Positions 23,266 to 37,200 of a stretch of DNA of 64,000 nucleotides are shown here, piece by piece. Position numbers and translations under genes: made by a program. Under the pieces are notes generated by a model. The model ran no database searches. It saw only the letters and a program-made list of their open reading frames with translations, and was not told the origin of the DNA. Position 1 is the first letter of the stretch, and every line of letters starts with the position of its first letter. Source of the stretch: Lingula anatina (lineage: Eukaryota > Brachiopoda > Lingulata > Lingulida > Lingulidae); assembly GCF_001039355.2 (NCBI RefSeq), contig NW_019776000.1:23182-87181 (forward strand), given 5' to 3'.

Positions 23266-26200
23266 GGTGATTATTTACTTGTATGTATATTTACCAGCCA
23301 GACAGTAGACGTCAGATCACAGTCTCTGTGATAAACTTGTCATTTCACTGGCCATGCAGATCAGCACTTTCCTGAAATCTTCTGTCATCCAGATCAGGTT
23401 TCACTAGTCCGAATAAAAATTACAATTAAATTCAATTGAACATTTTCCCCTATTGCATTGATATTAGTAATAACAATACCTTGATTTTGTCATCATGTTT
23501 CAGTACTTAATGGTTCATAAAAATTATTGAACTGAAAACTCTTTTGAATATCAAATGGCATGGCGGACCACTAAATTCACACATTCCGAAAAATTCCCTG
23601 GTCCAAACAAAGGTTTGCTGGCTGCAGGCATAGGACTAATGGCCGTAGACTGGACCAGCTGTTTGTAAGATCAGCATTCATATTGTCTTGTCTTGTCTTG
23701 TAGGGAAAATGTAGGCCTTAGTGTTTGATAAAAGAAAGGTGATGAGTTGGTCTGTGAAGGAGTTGGGTATTTGAATGCATCCATCTCCAGTCAAGCAGAA
23801 CTAATATTCTGACAGAGACAAGTGTTGCATTTGCATCCCTCAGAAATCTTGATAAAGTGGTGTTCTGCCACAGAAAGCACCTCGGCCTGGTGTTCTGGTA
23901 CTTACACAGGTGTTTATTTACATAAAGTGGCCTTTGGTTTGTAGGTGGGTCTTAATATTTACTCTGAGAAGATTATAATACATGAATCAAGGTTAATATT
24001 TTATATATATTTATATATACGCTTAATATTTTTATATATATGAACTGTAAGGGATTTTCCATATATATTACCAGGTTGGCCTACTTTGTCCAGGCCTTAA
24101 CATGACCAGCTTGCAGCAAAACCTTGATCTGACCTAAGGTGCTGTTTGCATTCAAGAAACTGTACCAGCTTGGCCAGTCTGGTCTAAGTTTCTCTACATT
24201 TCTTACATAAGTGTCAAACATGGTATTCCTTGTTTAATAATGATGTCATTGTTTACAAGCATTTACATTTGGTATAAAATTGTGATCCATTATAAATTTG
24301 TATATGCATGCATATTTTTGATCTATACACTACGAGTGTAACCTACTGGCTTTTGTTTGACCTATATGGTATACCTTTTAACGTCTTTCTGCCCTCTCGG
24401 TGAAATTAATTGAGTACCTTTCTTATGAATCTTCTTTTATGATGTGTCATATATGCTACGATGGGGATGTTTATAGACTAGAATTTAAGTCAACATTAGT
24501 CATGTCATACAATACAAGAAGGACTTTTTCTAGGATTGGGGGTACTGGTCATCCAAAATTATCACCTATAATTTCCTACAAAATTTCATGGAGTCCAACA
24601 AGCCATAAATTTTTCAAAATAATTCATAAGCTGTCCAGCTGTCTTTAAAAATAATGGCAGCCAGCCATCTTCAAAAATATTGTCTGTCTGATGATGCTGG
24701 TGGCCCTCCAAATAATGGCTGGACAGTCCACTGTGAAAAGCCTTGAATACATAACATATCTAGACTTGGTATTTGAAATTTTAATGTTTTTTTTATGAAC
24801 TAACACAGATGTGTCTGTACATATAGCCATCACCTGCATCTGTTGTCATCATCATTGTGCACTTTCAGTGATAACACGATAAGTGGAAAACCATTTTTAC
24901 CTTTTGTTTTCAAACTTATGGAACTGATGAATATTCATAAAATATAGGTTGAGTTTGATAATCAGCCTGATTGGACTTTTTTTTCAAAAGTTATGCTATT
25001 TTTTTTTTCACTTTTTTCAGCATATATGCAATACTGATAACACATTTTAAGAAATAACAATCGGCCTATTTATTGTCTTTTTTTGTCTTTGAAACAAGGG
25101 ATATTCAAAGTAATTGTATATAAATATCTTTTCAATAGATAAAACTCCCAAGCACTGTACAAGTGCAGTACGATATTAGATAGGCGGACAGTGTTCTATA
25201 AATTGACTTGTCTCACACAGCATGTATTTGTTTAACCAAGGATTGGGGACCAGCCTGGGTTATGTGGTTCAAATAAAGGTCAGGTAAAAAAACTGATAGG
25301 TGGAAATCTAGATATCATGAACAGATCACTTGACACAGTGCTTTACTTGAAGTAACTTAATAACTAGTGCTCCATTTGAGAAGGGAAAAGATGTTCTTTG
25401 TGTCATGGTGTCAGTTTACTATTAGGCCCAGTTTCCATAGACACATGGGTCTATGCAGATCTATCCAACTCTGTAGGGATTCTCACTGAGTACAATCAGC
25501 TTAACAGATTAACATGCCTCTTCCTAAGTAGAATACAGAAAAGTGGGTGATTATACCAGTATGTTGGAAAGAAGAAGCATTTCAGACAATTAAGCTGATT
25601 GCCCTTAGCGAGAATCCCTGTAGTGTGGGTCATTCCACGAAGACTGATGGATTGTCTATGGGAATGGGGGTCTTCGATCCTGAATTGGGGGGGGGGGGCG
25701 TATATCTGCCTGTTACATCCATCATCATGAATATCTGTTGTGTAATACTAGCTTGAAGTAGTGGACTAGTTCAATATTGATTTCTGTGATACCTAGTAAA
25801 CTTGTGAGTGCAACAAGCTGCTTCACTGCCATTCACACAAGGTTCAATGAAGATAATGTTATAAAGAAAAGTTAAATAATGATTAATGAGCACAGATTTT
25901 GGACACCTTATAAAGCAAGTTATATCATGAGTAGGACTGAGGGAGACAGACAGAGATACTGTTATCTTCATTATTGATATGTCTTACAGAATGAGGTAAT
26001 CTGTGATGGGGTGAGTTTGTTAACCAGTGCCAAGCTAAGCACCATGTAATGCTTAGATGGAATTAATCAATGAACCCATTCAGAATAGGGGGACTAACTA
26101 GTCTGAGGGTCAAATATGGCTGACCCACTTGAATACTTTTCTACGGGATATCTATTCATTGTCTATTAGTGTCCATAGAATAAATATGGTGTGGTAGGTC

Positions 26201-26433
26201 ATCTGTTGATTTTTATTATTTGGAGTTCTCTGCAGGATTTGCTATTTATAAAAGGATGTGGTTAGTTCACATGTTTTAGGAATGTTCTTGTTTTTATTAT
26301 TTGGAGTTCTCTGTATTCCTAATTGCCTATTTTAAGCCCCTGTGGTTATTTCACATATTTTAGGAATTTTTTTCTGACATATTGGCATCAGTGAGGCTTG
26401 ATTACCTTAGTGAGCATATGCATGCTATTCACA

Positions 26434-26773
26434 TTAAAGGGATAATAACTCTTTGTATGAGATCTATATTTCACAATAAAAACATTGTAACTAACAGAAA
26501 TATAATATATTCCATTTTACCACAAAAACGGCAGTTATAGCTATTATTCTGATGTCTGAGCTTGTCTTTAGACCACATGACCTCCATTGATAGCTATACT
26601 ATGTTATAATCTCTTAAGAGATTTTAACAAAAAACCAAACTTTTTAGAAAAAAACAGGGACTAACTTTGAATGTAAAAATGGATTCATTAACCATTGGTA
26701 AGTATGGGAAAATTGTTGTTTACTCCAGGAAAATTCATTTTTTGGCCAAAACGAAGAGTTATTATCCCTTTAA
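26434..26773. mobile_element. TTAA-flanked MITE, family 1, copy 2
   Basis: Counterpart of 15519-15849 within repeat copy B, with the same TTAAAGGGATAATAACTC terminal inverted repeats and small indels. It was copied with the block, so it is not an independent insertion. Confidence 0.85.
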
Positions 26774-26974
26774 TATTGGACATCACAATTTAAAATAATG
26801 TTTACATATGTAATTGTTGACATAAGTAACTGGGAATGCATGTGTTGAATTTGAATGAATTTATTTTTTAGTCAAGCTATGTCTAGAAATACACATACTT
26901 CTGGTTCAAATCAGAAAGTTTTTTTAATTGTTGAGGGGGTAAAGTAACATGTTTTTTTTTCTTTCTTTTTTTAG

Positions 26975-27826
26975 ATGGTCCATATGGGTTGTTTGCTGGA
27001 CGTGATGCGTCCCGTGGCCTGGCCACCTTTTCCCTAGATACAGAAAATGCCATACGTGACGAGTATGATGACTTGAGTGACCTGAACTCCATGCAGATGG
27101 ACAGTATTAGGGAGTGGGAGATGCAGTTCACAGGTAAACTGGCTGATGGAGAAGTCTTAATGGAATTCTTATTATCAAAAATATACTACTGACTTAATAA
27201 GTGGAAGATAAGAACTTTCTCAGCATCTTTTATTTATTTGTTATTATTATTAGTATTGTTATTTTTATTGAAAAGAAAATAAGGTAAAAGATTAATGAAA
27301 AAATATCGAAAAATATGACAAATAGCGACTGTTACATCAAAATGTAGCCAAGTAAACCCAATAATGGTTGAAATCCGTGTCACATAGTTACTGTAATGAG
27401 TACAACTTGGGATCATGTGGCATAATTCTCAGGAAGATTTTGCAATGTCAGTTTTAGCACAGTGCTGTAGTGCCAAATGTACAGTGATCACTCAAGTGTG
27501 GCACATCTAATACATTGTTATCGATAGGTAATATAATATAACACTATAGATATAGTGTAATATGAATATGGAACATTAGTCTTTTTTCGTTGTTTGATAT
27601 CCATATTGCATTGAAAGCTGGATGTTGGATGTCATCTTTAAAACCTCAAGTATAATGATACATGCAATGATATATCTTATGGACTGTACAAATTCTATTA
27701 AAGCACCTTTAATTTTTATCCTTTTCAGAAAAATATGACTATGTTGGTCGGCTGCTAAAACCCGGTGAGACTCCACGTGAATATTCTGACACAGAGGATG
27801 AAACTGACAAATCCAAGGATGCATAA
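26975..27826 (+). pseudogene. PGRMC exons 2-3 only (second copy, no exon 1)
   Basis: Exon 2 (26975-27133) and exon 3 (27729-27826) encode exactly the same residues as 16049-16207 and 16811-16908. The visible differences are silent (for example TAT for TAC and CTG for TTG) and the stop is TAA instead of TAG. Splice sites are kept. No exon 1 or promoter precedes them; copy B begins inside intron 1, next to the MULE. If the block is truly duplicated, these are orphan exons that could only be used by splicing from exon 1 at 10557. If it is an assembly duplication, they are the other allele. Full conservation of the protein with silent changes fits alleles best. Confidence 0.8.
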
Positions 27827-30495
27827 ACTGAGCACAGCCCCTTCATAATGTATATTCTATATGAACTGTGTTCAGCAAGTGTCATCAAAATTGTGTATTC
27901 AGAAGAGTCTGTTGGCCTAGCTGGTAGCGGTCATCATGTGTAGATCCCTGTTGACAGTAAAAAGAAAGTATTTTGGTTTTATATTTGTTTTCACTTCACA
28001 GCTAAATTAATGTGTCACAAAGACAAAAAACTGCTTTTAAAATTGTCAGACAGTCCACCGATTAGGTTCATTGCCTGTTAGGTGGCCTGTGTGCAGATGT
28101 TATCCAAAATTCCATTTGTTTTGGTAAAAGCAGGCATAAAGCTATGTTAGCATAGTATTTTTTTTTTTCAGGCATAAAAAAAATAGGTTCTTATTTAAAC
28201 CAAAGTAAATTTAACTTTTTCAAAAATGTTTCAAAGCTTAAATTAAGGATTCTTGTACATTTCAGTGAAACATTGTGGGGAAAAAGTCACCAAGTTTATT
28301 TTATGCAACAAACATTTTCTAGTGTGTGTGATGACCAATGCTCTTTTCTGTTATAAGAACCACATAGGTGCACAAGTCACCTTTAGCTGGCTATCAGTTA
28401 AGAGCTACCCAGCTAGGCTTTTTAAGAGGGGATCAGAGGTCAGTGAACAGTTGGGATTAATGAGCTTTATTATCCATTCAGAGCAGTGATATTGCTTGCA
28501 TTTGCTTTAAAGGTGGTGCCTGGCGACACACTTAGCATTTTCGTCTCTAAGGCAGTTTGTCATAAATCTGGATATGAAATAATCAAATGTTTTGTTTTCT
28601 TATTTAAGCCACATAAATATATTTTTGGCAACAATATTGGAATTAAATTTTGGGTGCTAGCTTGGGATCAGGTGTACATACCATGGCAAGCTTTATGGAC
28701 TAAGACCAAACGTGATTTCTTTTCTTGTGGCATATCTCGTTTTTTACTCTTGTTTAGGCTTGCATAAGAAACCAACTGATCATCCCTGAATTTGAAATAT
28801 CACGTTTTCATTGGCAGCCAAAAGCTTTAGAAAATTTCCTTTTAATTCAGTACAGAAACATTATGTCAATATAATTAATGTATAGCCTTAAAATGTAATC
28901 TGATATGTTTAGATTCTTCCAATTAGTTAAAAAAAAGGTGCTTTATTTAAACGAGCATCAAATGCTGAGAGGTATTCATGAAAGAAACTTTTCTTTTCTT
29001 GGAATCCGATATTGTTACAGTAGTAAATAGAAAATGAAAGCTAATTATTGATATTGCATTTAATGATGTTAAAAACACTGATTTGAAAAAATCTTAGCTG
29101 ACATGAATAAGACTTGCATAAAGAAAAGGAACCCCTTTCCATTTTTTTTCTGCACTTGCTAAAATTCAGGTATTGATATCAAGGTGAGATAAAAGCAAAT
29201 AACATATTTTAAAAACTAGTTTTAAACAAACATTGGCCTAAACATTAATGCAATTAAAACGTTAATGCAATGGAAGAGTATGTAATTGATGTTATTTATT
29301 TGCATCTTTTTAAACGATCTAACAATTTTTCAAACATGCACTGCATTAATCCAAATACCTGCAAAAATGTGTTTTTCATTTATGTTGCACAAATTTATGG
29401 TTTCTGGAATAACAATAGCAGACCATCTTGTATATAAAATTAATATAAACTTTTTAGTTTGGAATGTGTAGCATTTCATGAGTGCATGTGTATGTATTTT
29501 GTATACCAGTGATTAAAATTGTTAGTATTCTTCTGACAATCCTGCTCCCAAGAATTTTGGGTGAAATATGCTGTCTTGTTAAACTGTTGGCATACATTCA
29601 ACCAATAGTGAAATGTCCAATTATTGAAAGCAACCTTTGAAAAACAAAATTAATAATGTATTAGTATAAATAAAGGTTATTTTTTATGATGAAATCCTCA
29701 GTGTATTCTTTGTCTTTGGTGTATTAATTTTAATTAAATTTTATTAAAATGAAGTTTTTAAAAAGATGGCAAGCGTGAATATAATATGAAAAGTTGCATA
29801 TCTTTGCAGATTTATTAATTATCTTTTATTAAATGGGTAGACGGTGCTAATACATGTGTTAGGAATGCAGCACATATTTTTCCTTCATAGAATGAAACTG
29901 AATAAATTTTAATTAAGGTTAACAGGTCCAGATACTTCATTATCTATATTATATTCCATAGGTATAAAGGACAAGAGGATCATTGGCAATGTTTTTTTTT
30001 TCAAGTCTTCTATTTTCAATCTTTTAATCATTTAAAAATCTAAAAAAATACTTAAATGATAAATTTGTTTAGGAATTTATTCATGCTCTTAATAATAAGT
30101 TTAAAAATAACTTCACTCAAGCATTCTGATAACCAATGTTCTGAATGCAATAGAAACGCCAAATGGGCAACTGATGCCTAAGGGTAAACATCACACATCT
30201 GAATGTAATCAATTTGCAACAAAGTTTCTGCATTCAATTTGTCTACCTTAACATAGTCTTGATAGAAATTCCTGAATCAACTTTGTACAAGAAATAAAAT
30301 GTATAAGTAGAGATTTTTACATACTCATTTACATACAGAAAAATGTACATTGTCAAGTTAAAAAGGAATGTGAACCACTTTTGTTCACAATACAAATGCC
30401 TAACTATAATCAATACAGTGATAATGAAAAATGACTGATGAAAATGCGCCCTATTTTATACATATTCACAAGACAAGTTTACAAAAAAAAAATCT

Positions 30496-31227
30496 TTATT
30501 TACAATTAAAGGTTCTTTCAAATACTTCCTCTATGGCAAATTTCCCTTTATCTGTCAAAGCACGAGTACCAATTCCTGCAAAATCATGTGTAAGTTCTGG
30601 CACACCTGGATAAAATTTAAACATTCTTCTAACAAAATCATACTTAAACCATTGACATGACCCTTCTTCCATCCCAGTTCTCTCATTTTTAAAACAGTCA
30701 AACACATAGACAGATTTATTATTGTCCACTGCCATTTGCACTGCCCATCCTGTTCCCCCATCCACCATCTTGTTCCGTATGATTTTTCCCACAGCAAAAA
30801 CAGCATCTGAATTTTTCACCTGATACCAGTTTCGTTGAAGTAAACTGTCAACAAAATTCTTGCCTGTGGGGAACTTTCTGTGCAGTACTTTGTTGGCCTT
30901 TGACAAATGCATGTTAGAATCTTTTAGTTCTTTTTTATTCAGAACTTTCCTGTAAGGATTGTTTGTAGCATGACCTGGGAATGAGTACACAACTGTCTTG
31001 ACATTATACCTGTCACTCATTTTCTGCCAATAGATGTCACTTCCGTTGGCCCCACCAGAATGGTTGGTATACGAAGCTGGTGCGGTTGATGTTTCCTGTT
31101 GAGTGAATACACTTGGACTCAATTCCAAACTGTCTGGAGATGACTCCCATTCTTCTGCAGCTCTAAGCAGTTCACTGTCTTCGACATATTCATCCCAAGA
31201 ATCATATGACTCCCCTAAACTAGACAT
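30496..31227 (-). CDS. SLOG/Rossmannoid-like protein of bacterial flavour (copy B)
   Basis: Second copy of the gene at 19525-20256, same length (243 residues) and start context (ATG 31227, acceptor just before 31245). The frame is intact. Changes seen include LLKANKL to LSKANKV, GKTF to GKNF and EKVFE to EEVFE, away from the GGTGWAVQMA glycine motif and the FAGIGTRALTDKG motif, which are identical. Function unknown. It is either a true paralogue or the other haplotype of copy A. It lies divergently, about 3 kb from the HAD-phosphoribosyltransferase gene. Confidence 0.75.
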   Translation of the reverse strand: MSSLGESYDSWDEYVEDSELLRAAEEWESSPDSLELSPSVFTQQETSTAPASYTNHSGGANGSDIYWQKMSDRYNVKTVVYSFPGHATNNPYRKVLNKKELKDSNMHLSKANKVLHRKFPTGKNFVDSLLQRNWYQVKNSDAVFAVGKIIRNKMVDGGTGWAVQMAVDNNKSVYVFDCFKNERTGMEEGSCQWFKYDFVRRMFKFYPGVPELTHDFAGIGTRALTDKGKFAIEEVFERTFNCK

Positions 31228-31921
31228 CTTCCTGTTTCTTGTTACCTGCAGTAATAATAAAAAAAATATATTAACACAGCCAGGTACAATGTACAACACA
31301 AAACTGTATTTAACAGATACTCGTAAGTGACCAAATGCTGTTGAACTTGGAAGTGAAGGGCAGGACAGGGGGAGCTGTCTAGAGAAAAATAGGCATAGAA
31401 AATCAACAACAAAGTCAATCAACTTAGTCTAATTAATAACATTTTTTAACAATCAATCAATCAATCAAATTATTACAAACATTCAAAGGACAATCATTTA
31501 AAGACTGCCACATAATTGAAACAAGAGTTTCTATGTGGAGTTGTTTAAATAACTAAAACTTATTGATAATAATGGACATAGGTTACAAAAAGGTGCACAA
31601 ACTGTGAAGAAATTCACCACGCTTGTTGATACATGCACTTAGCATGCACTTTTAATGCAAATGTGGGGGATATCTTGCTTTCACCAACAACTGAGATTTA
31701 GATCGCTTACTCATGTTTCATCATTTGTGTTAAACTATTTACCTCTTTAGACCTAAATCAAGAAATACACCAGTATCTGACCATTGTCTCCACTAAAATT
31801 TTTCGAATACTAGTACTTGTAAAGTGGTTTGTAATTTATTTGTAAACAGATTCATGCTTATAGTTGTCAGCTTGATTGGTCAATGAATTCAAAAACCACA
31901 TTAAAAGTAAAAAAAAAAAAA

Positions 31922-34273
31922 GGTTCTGTTGGTTGTTTGTAGTAAAAGGTAAAATCCATCCATTTTTACTCAGAATAACATTTATTTTGCCTTTATTATA
32001 AGGGAATTCCCATTGTATTTATAGTGTTGTGTCTAGACCCAAAGGAATTTCCGTCCTCCCCTCCCCCACTCGTTTAACCCTTAATGAATATAATACTCCA
32101 TATGGCAGACTGAAACTGATATTGCAAAGTGCATTTAAAATCGTAGAAAGTTTTATTGCACAATTTGCAGGTTATGCTGTAAAGATATATGCTAATGCCT
32201 GGGCAAAACTGGCAAATATACTAGTAAAATGTTTAACTTCTATTTCCATGTAGATCTGTTGGTCATATTGCAGTAATGAAATTTTAATATGTTATCTCAG
32301 TTAATTTTGCCCAACAAGTGGGTTTTCTAATATGAATTGGCAAAATTTAGTCTTGTTAAGTTTTCGAATGCATTTTGTAACAACATTAACACTAGTGCAC
32401 AAGGATTTAAAGGATGCAAAATAAGAGAAAATTTTCAGTTTCAGCATCTTATGGCTGCTTCTCCCGTGAAAATGCACCGAATGACCTCAAACTCAGGAAG
32501 TCCTTAATATTATAAATTAGGTCTGTGTAGTTTTTGAAATAGGCATAAATATATATGTATTTTTTTATTGCAGAAATTTCCAATATTTAAAAAAATTTTG
32601 GGACATTTTGACCTTGAGTTAAAGGTCAAAGGCCATATCCAATGGTATTTTTGAAACCTCCACATATGACTTATGGTCAGCTGAGCCATCTTAAGAATTT
32701 CCCCAAAATTCCTTTGGGAGATATTTAGCATTTAATTTTGTTAATGTAGGTCAAGGGTGCATTATGACAAGGGCCACACCTTGACCCATGCACCGTCAAA
32801 GCCCACAATTTATGTGGATATATGTGAGTTGAGATTTTATGTGACCTAAATCCGAGAGATGGGTACACAGGCTCTTGTAGGCTAGGAGGAGAAGCAGTAA
32901 GTGACATGGCAGCAGAGACGAATGTGACAGATTGGGACTAAAACCATTGAGTACTGCCAGCGACTACACTGGTGGTACAATAAAGACAAAATAATTTATA
33001 TGTTATTCTAAGGAAAGTCTGATTGCTTTTTGTCCTGTGCTGCCTCATTTGTTTATTTCAAAATGTGCGCTCTTGCACATGCGCAGAACTTCGGCACCTA
33101 CGTGCAAGGGGAAGGGGGGGGGGGGGTGCTAGAATAGAACCGAGAAATCAGTTCATAAATTACAGAAATAACTTATCAGAATAGCCGAGACATTGATAAA
33201 AGTCATTACATAACTGATATTAGATTGATTTGAAAATCAAAGACTTACTAGTATCGTGTAAGGGAGAGTGCACCGTGATCCATGCGGCCCATACGACAAG
33301 ACAGCCCTAGCGTAATGTCTGAAGAGCAGCTTGTCTCAAAGACTGTTACATATCCGTCAGACACACCCAGTTTCTTCACAGCACCGGTAAGTGACAAGAG
33401 GAAGTAACGAACGACAACGGATAAAATTACGACAGGGCGACAGAGGACTGGAACTACGTTACAGGTTTGCTCATTACCGTGGCGCGCAAATCCCGCACTA
33501 AATTTGGATGAATAGCCAATGAAAATAAGACTAAAACATACAACACCTTTCCGGAGTGGAAGAAAACGGAAAGCGAAAGTAGATCGCATGCCAACGGAAT
33601 TCGCAAACTGCCATATCAAACTTTAAGGTGAGCTGAATATTTGACTGCGATAAAGCACAATATTTCTAGGATTTGTAGAACAGCATGAAATTTAGCATAT
33701 TTTACGATTAAGATAACACAAATCCACCAATGAAGTCACTATATAATACTGTATATATCGAGTACTACTGGGTAGCTGTTACCTGTGCGAGATTTTCCCG
33801 CCATTACAACATTCCTTTGGACAAAAGAGCAATATTCTCTTAGTCAGGTATCATTAATCCATCCTTTTCTGCACTTAAATCGACGTTTTAATTCAGTTTT
33901 CATTTACTAATAATAATTATAGTTTTAAATGCCCTTCCTACTAATGATAAACGGTACCAACTGGAGGGCCTATACCTATGCCAGTAAATCTTATGGTCTT
34001 TAGCTATCAAACAGTGGGAGGGAGGATTCTTGTATTGAATTAGAGGTAAAATTCATTATTGGTACAGTGTGTGAAGACCAGCAGTCCACCATTTATTTTC
34101 TTGTTGCGAAAATATATGATATGAAAATCCCAGTGTCTACATGTACATGTTCCCATGTCTCAGTATGTGCAAAAATTGAGTGACCTAACTGCAAAAGATA
34201 CACATACTCAAGCTGAAATTATTAGACTTAAATATTTTTAATAATATTATTGTTGTTATTATTGTCGTTTTAG
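31922..34273. other. Intergenic / 5' flank of the HAD-phosphoribosyltransferase gene
   Basis: No convincing coding exon. The part near 33060-33620 is richer in CpG, contains a TGCGCAGAAC motif (33080) and a G-run (33114-33126), and has a strong donor-like CACCG/GTAAGTG at 33385. It may hold the promoter and a non-coding first exon. The open frame on the minus strand here has no recognisable protein features. Confidence 0.45.
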
Positions 34274-34291
34274 TTGTTCTTGTTATTGAAG

Positions 34292-37200
34292 ATGGCAACT
34301 GCTCTCCAAGAAGATGTACCAGTACGTGTTCAAGCACATGGTGTCATACTGAATTGTGACACAGTAAATGCTAAGCTTGCCAAGGGACTTCGGACATTAA
34401 TACTTGAAAATGAGCAGCTTGAACTTATTGTTATGTCCCACATGGCCAAAAAGATGGAGGCAGCAAGGAACCTACTAGTTATGGCTGGCATTGACTCACG
34501 CCGGTGAGTATATGTATACTGGTACATGTCAATTGTAAAAGTTGTATGCAATTTAAGTTTGCCCTGTGAAAAGAAATCTGTTTGTTAAGTACATGTATGG
34601 GCCCTGTTTACTCTTGGACCAACACTATTTGTACCAGTACCAGTAGCATTTTCCTTAGACTGTTGTAGACATGAAATGTACTGCTGAGTAAATTATGCAT
34701 TTTAAACAATTTCTTGCTTTTCTTGGAAATCTGAATATTACGAAAAAAGTCACATACTGTAATATGTACATATAGAGTCAGGTACCAGTACATGTGAGCA
34801 AGGGTAATACCAGTATGTGGATTATTGCTGAGAAATGGAGTAAAATAAAAGTAACCATCTGTGAAATCATTATTATCAATATACTTGTTCAGTGATGTTA
34901 TGGTTATTGTGCCTTTTGTAGATTGTGACATGATTGTGAGGTTTTTTTTCAGTGTACTTCAAAAGTGCAGAGGAGATGATATGAGAGGTTACATACACTC
35001 AAATCAAGACTCCATGTTTATTGTTGTTGGTGTTGTTAATGAAGACATGCATTTGGCAGCCAATACAAAATCATTGTTGATTGGTTTGTATGCTTCTGTA
35101 TATATTATCAAGCATTTTAAGCTTAATTTTTATAATCATTCATTTTAATGTGTAATGTAATGTTTATGTAATGCGTCTGAGCATATGGCCAGTACAGGCC
35201 TACATCTAGCTGTCACCACTGTTGTTGTTTCTGTTATTTTGGTATTGTTGGTATTGGCATTGTTTTGCACTTTCTGAGTTTTTTTTTTTTTTTGTGAATA
35301 CAATAAATGGAAAACAGTGTTACTAATACTTATTATATTAAAACCTAAAGGGATGATATATATTACTAATTATAAGATACATCTTAGCTTTGAAAACAAA
35401 CCTATTATTTCTCTCAAAATTCTGAAGTTTTTTTTTTAATACAGTTTTTTCATTTTTCACAAAAACGTATTTTCTCAGTGACTTAAAATTCCCATAATTT
35501 GAAGTCTTGTGATACAGGTTAAGTTACAGTAGTGAAAAATTGAAAATTGGTGGTGATTTTGCTGTTTCTTATTATCAAATGCTGCATCATAACTGACATA
35601 ATATTTTGTGCATTTTCATAACTAAATCAACACTATACCATTTTGTGATCTATTATTGTAACTACTACTATCAGATTTGTATATTTTTTATTTATTTTTC
35701 TACCCATTTGAGAGATTCGCTGCAGTGTTTTTAAATAGATATCAATCTATATAGGAGAATAAATTTTAACCTTTAGACACATTTGTAATTTGTCTACTAC
35801 TGTATGTATACTGAATTTTAGAATTAAGACTTTATTACTAACTGGATACCATTCCACATGAACACATGTAGGCTGTTGAATGTGCATATTTACTAGTACA
35901 TGTAACTTGTGAGGTACATGACATATACTATCGGGGTACATATGCCCATACATGGGCACCAGACTTAAAAGTTGGTGGAGGTCAGAAGTGATTTCAGATA
36001 ACAGTGCAATATGATGAAGGTTTTTAAAACCAAGAATCTACCATGCATTAGATTTGAAAAATGCATAAATGAATGTGTAGTATTTCAACTAGCAGGACTT
36101 TAAAGCAATTTTACAATATTTTGCTCATCACACACACACACACACACATACACACACACACACACACACCACTCATATATATATCTATATTGGTTATTTC
36201 TTTTGTTTATCTTAGTAATGGAAATCAGTTCTTAATGCATTTGTGGAATGTTTTTGTCTGTTCATACAATTATTATATGTTCTTTAAATTCTGCAGCTGC
36301 AAATTGGTGTCCACAAGTTGAAGAAAAGGTGACGACTTATGGTATACCAGCACGTTCACCAGATAATTTGGAAAATATCATCAGAATTGTACTTAATCAG
36401 CGGGACTGGTTTTATAGAGTTGGATATACTGACCACAAGGGTGTCCAGGTACATGTATGAATTTTCCCAGTGCTTTGAAAAAATGCCAAAGATAATTTGA
36501 TTTATACATGTTATACTCTTTTCTGAAATCACCTCTGTTTTAGCAGAAATGTTTATAACGGTTCTGTGTTCTGGCTTGCTTTTCAACTTTTCCTATTTGT
36601 ATAAATTTGTGTAATATACCAGTGCCCAATTGTCAACTGGCTGAGATAATGGCAATTTACTGATGCACTTTTGAATGACCTCCCATTGCCTGGCATATAT
36701 TGCACCAGTATGAACAAAAATTTCCCCATTTGCAACTGTATGTTTTTGAGCCACTGAAGCCCTTTATGCATTGCAGTTACATGTACATGCATCTGTACTT
36801 GGTATTTATCCAATGATGACAGATTTACATGTACTTAACAGGCCCGTAGCCAGCAATTTCAAAAGGGGGGTTCTTTTTCTGAAAAAGTGGACCTTTTTCC
36901 ATAAAAACTTCATGAATCTAGATCAAATTTTACCCAGAGTGGACCTTTTCCCACCAAAAGTGGTGGTTCTTTCGAACCCCCCGAACCCCCCCTGGCTACG
37001 GGCCTGCTTAAAGCATATACAGTATACAGTACAGTTTACTGGTATTTATATGCACTGTACTTTTATCTGTTATTAAAATAATAGTTGCCAGATCATGGTG
37101 TGTGTGGTTAACTTTGTAATTACTGAAGTTCCATATCATGCAACTGCACTACTGGGTACATGAATTACATTTTACTTTCTATATATAGGGTATATACATG

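Larger units (their letters stand above)
23272..31921. repeat. Large direct repeat, copy B
   Basis: Second copy of 11356-20953, same orientation. It lacks PGRMC exon 1 and promoter, the 929-bp transposon and the second tandem unit. Both genes inside keep open frames. It ends in an A-run at about 31921, after which the sequence is unique. It continues without any N into the HAD-phosphoribosyltransferase gene region. Confidence 0.95.

Noticed and set aside
33248-33619. 123-residue minus-strand frame
   Set aside because: No domain-like sequence; it lies in the CpG-richer 5' flank of the HAD-phosphoribosyltransferase gene.
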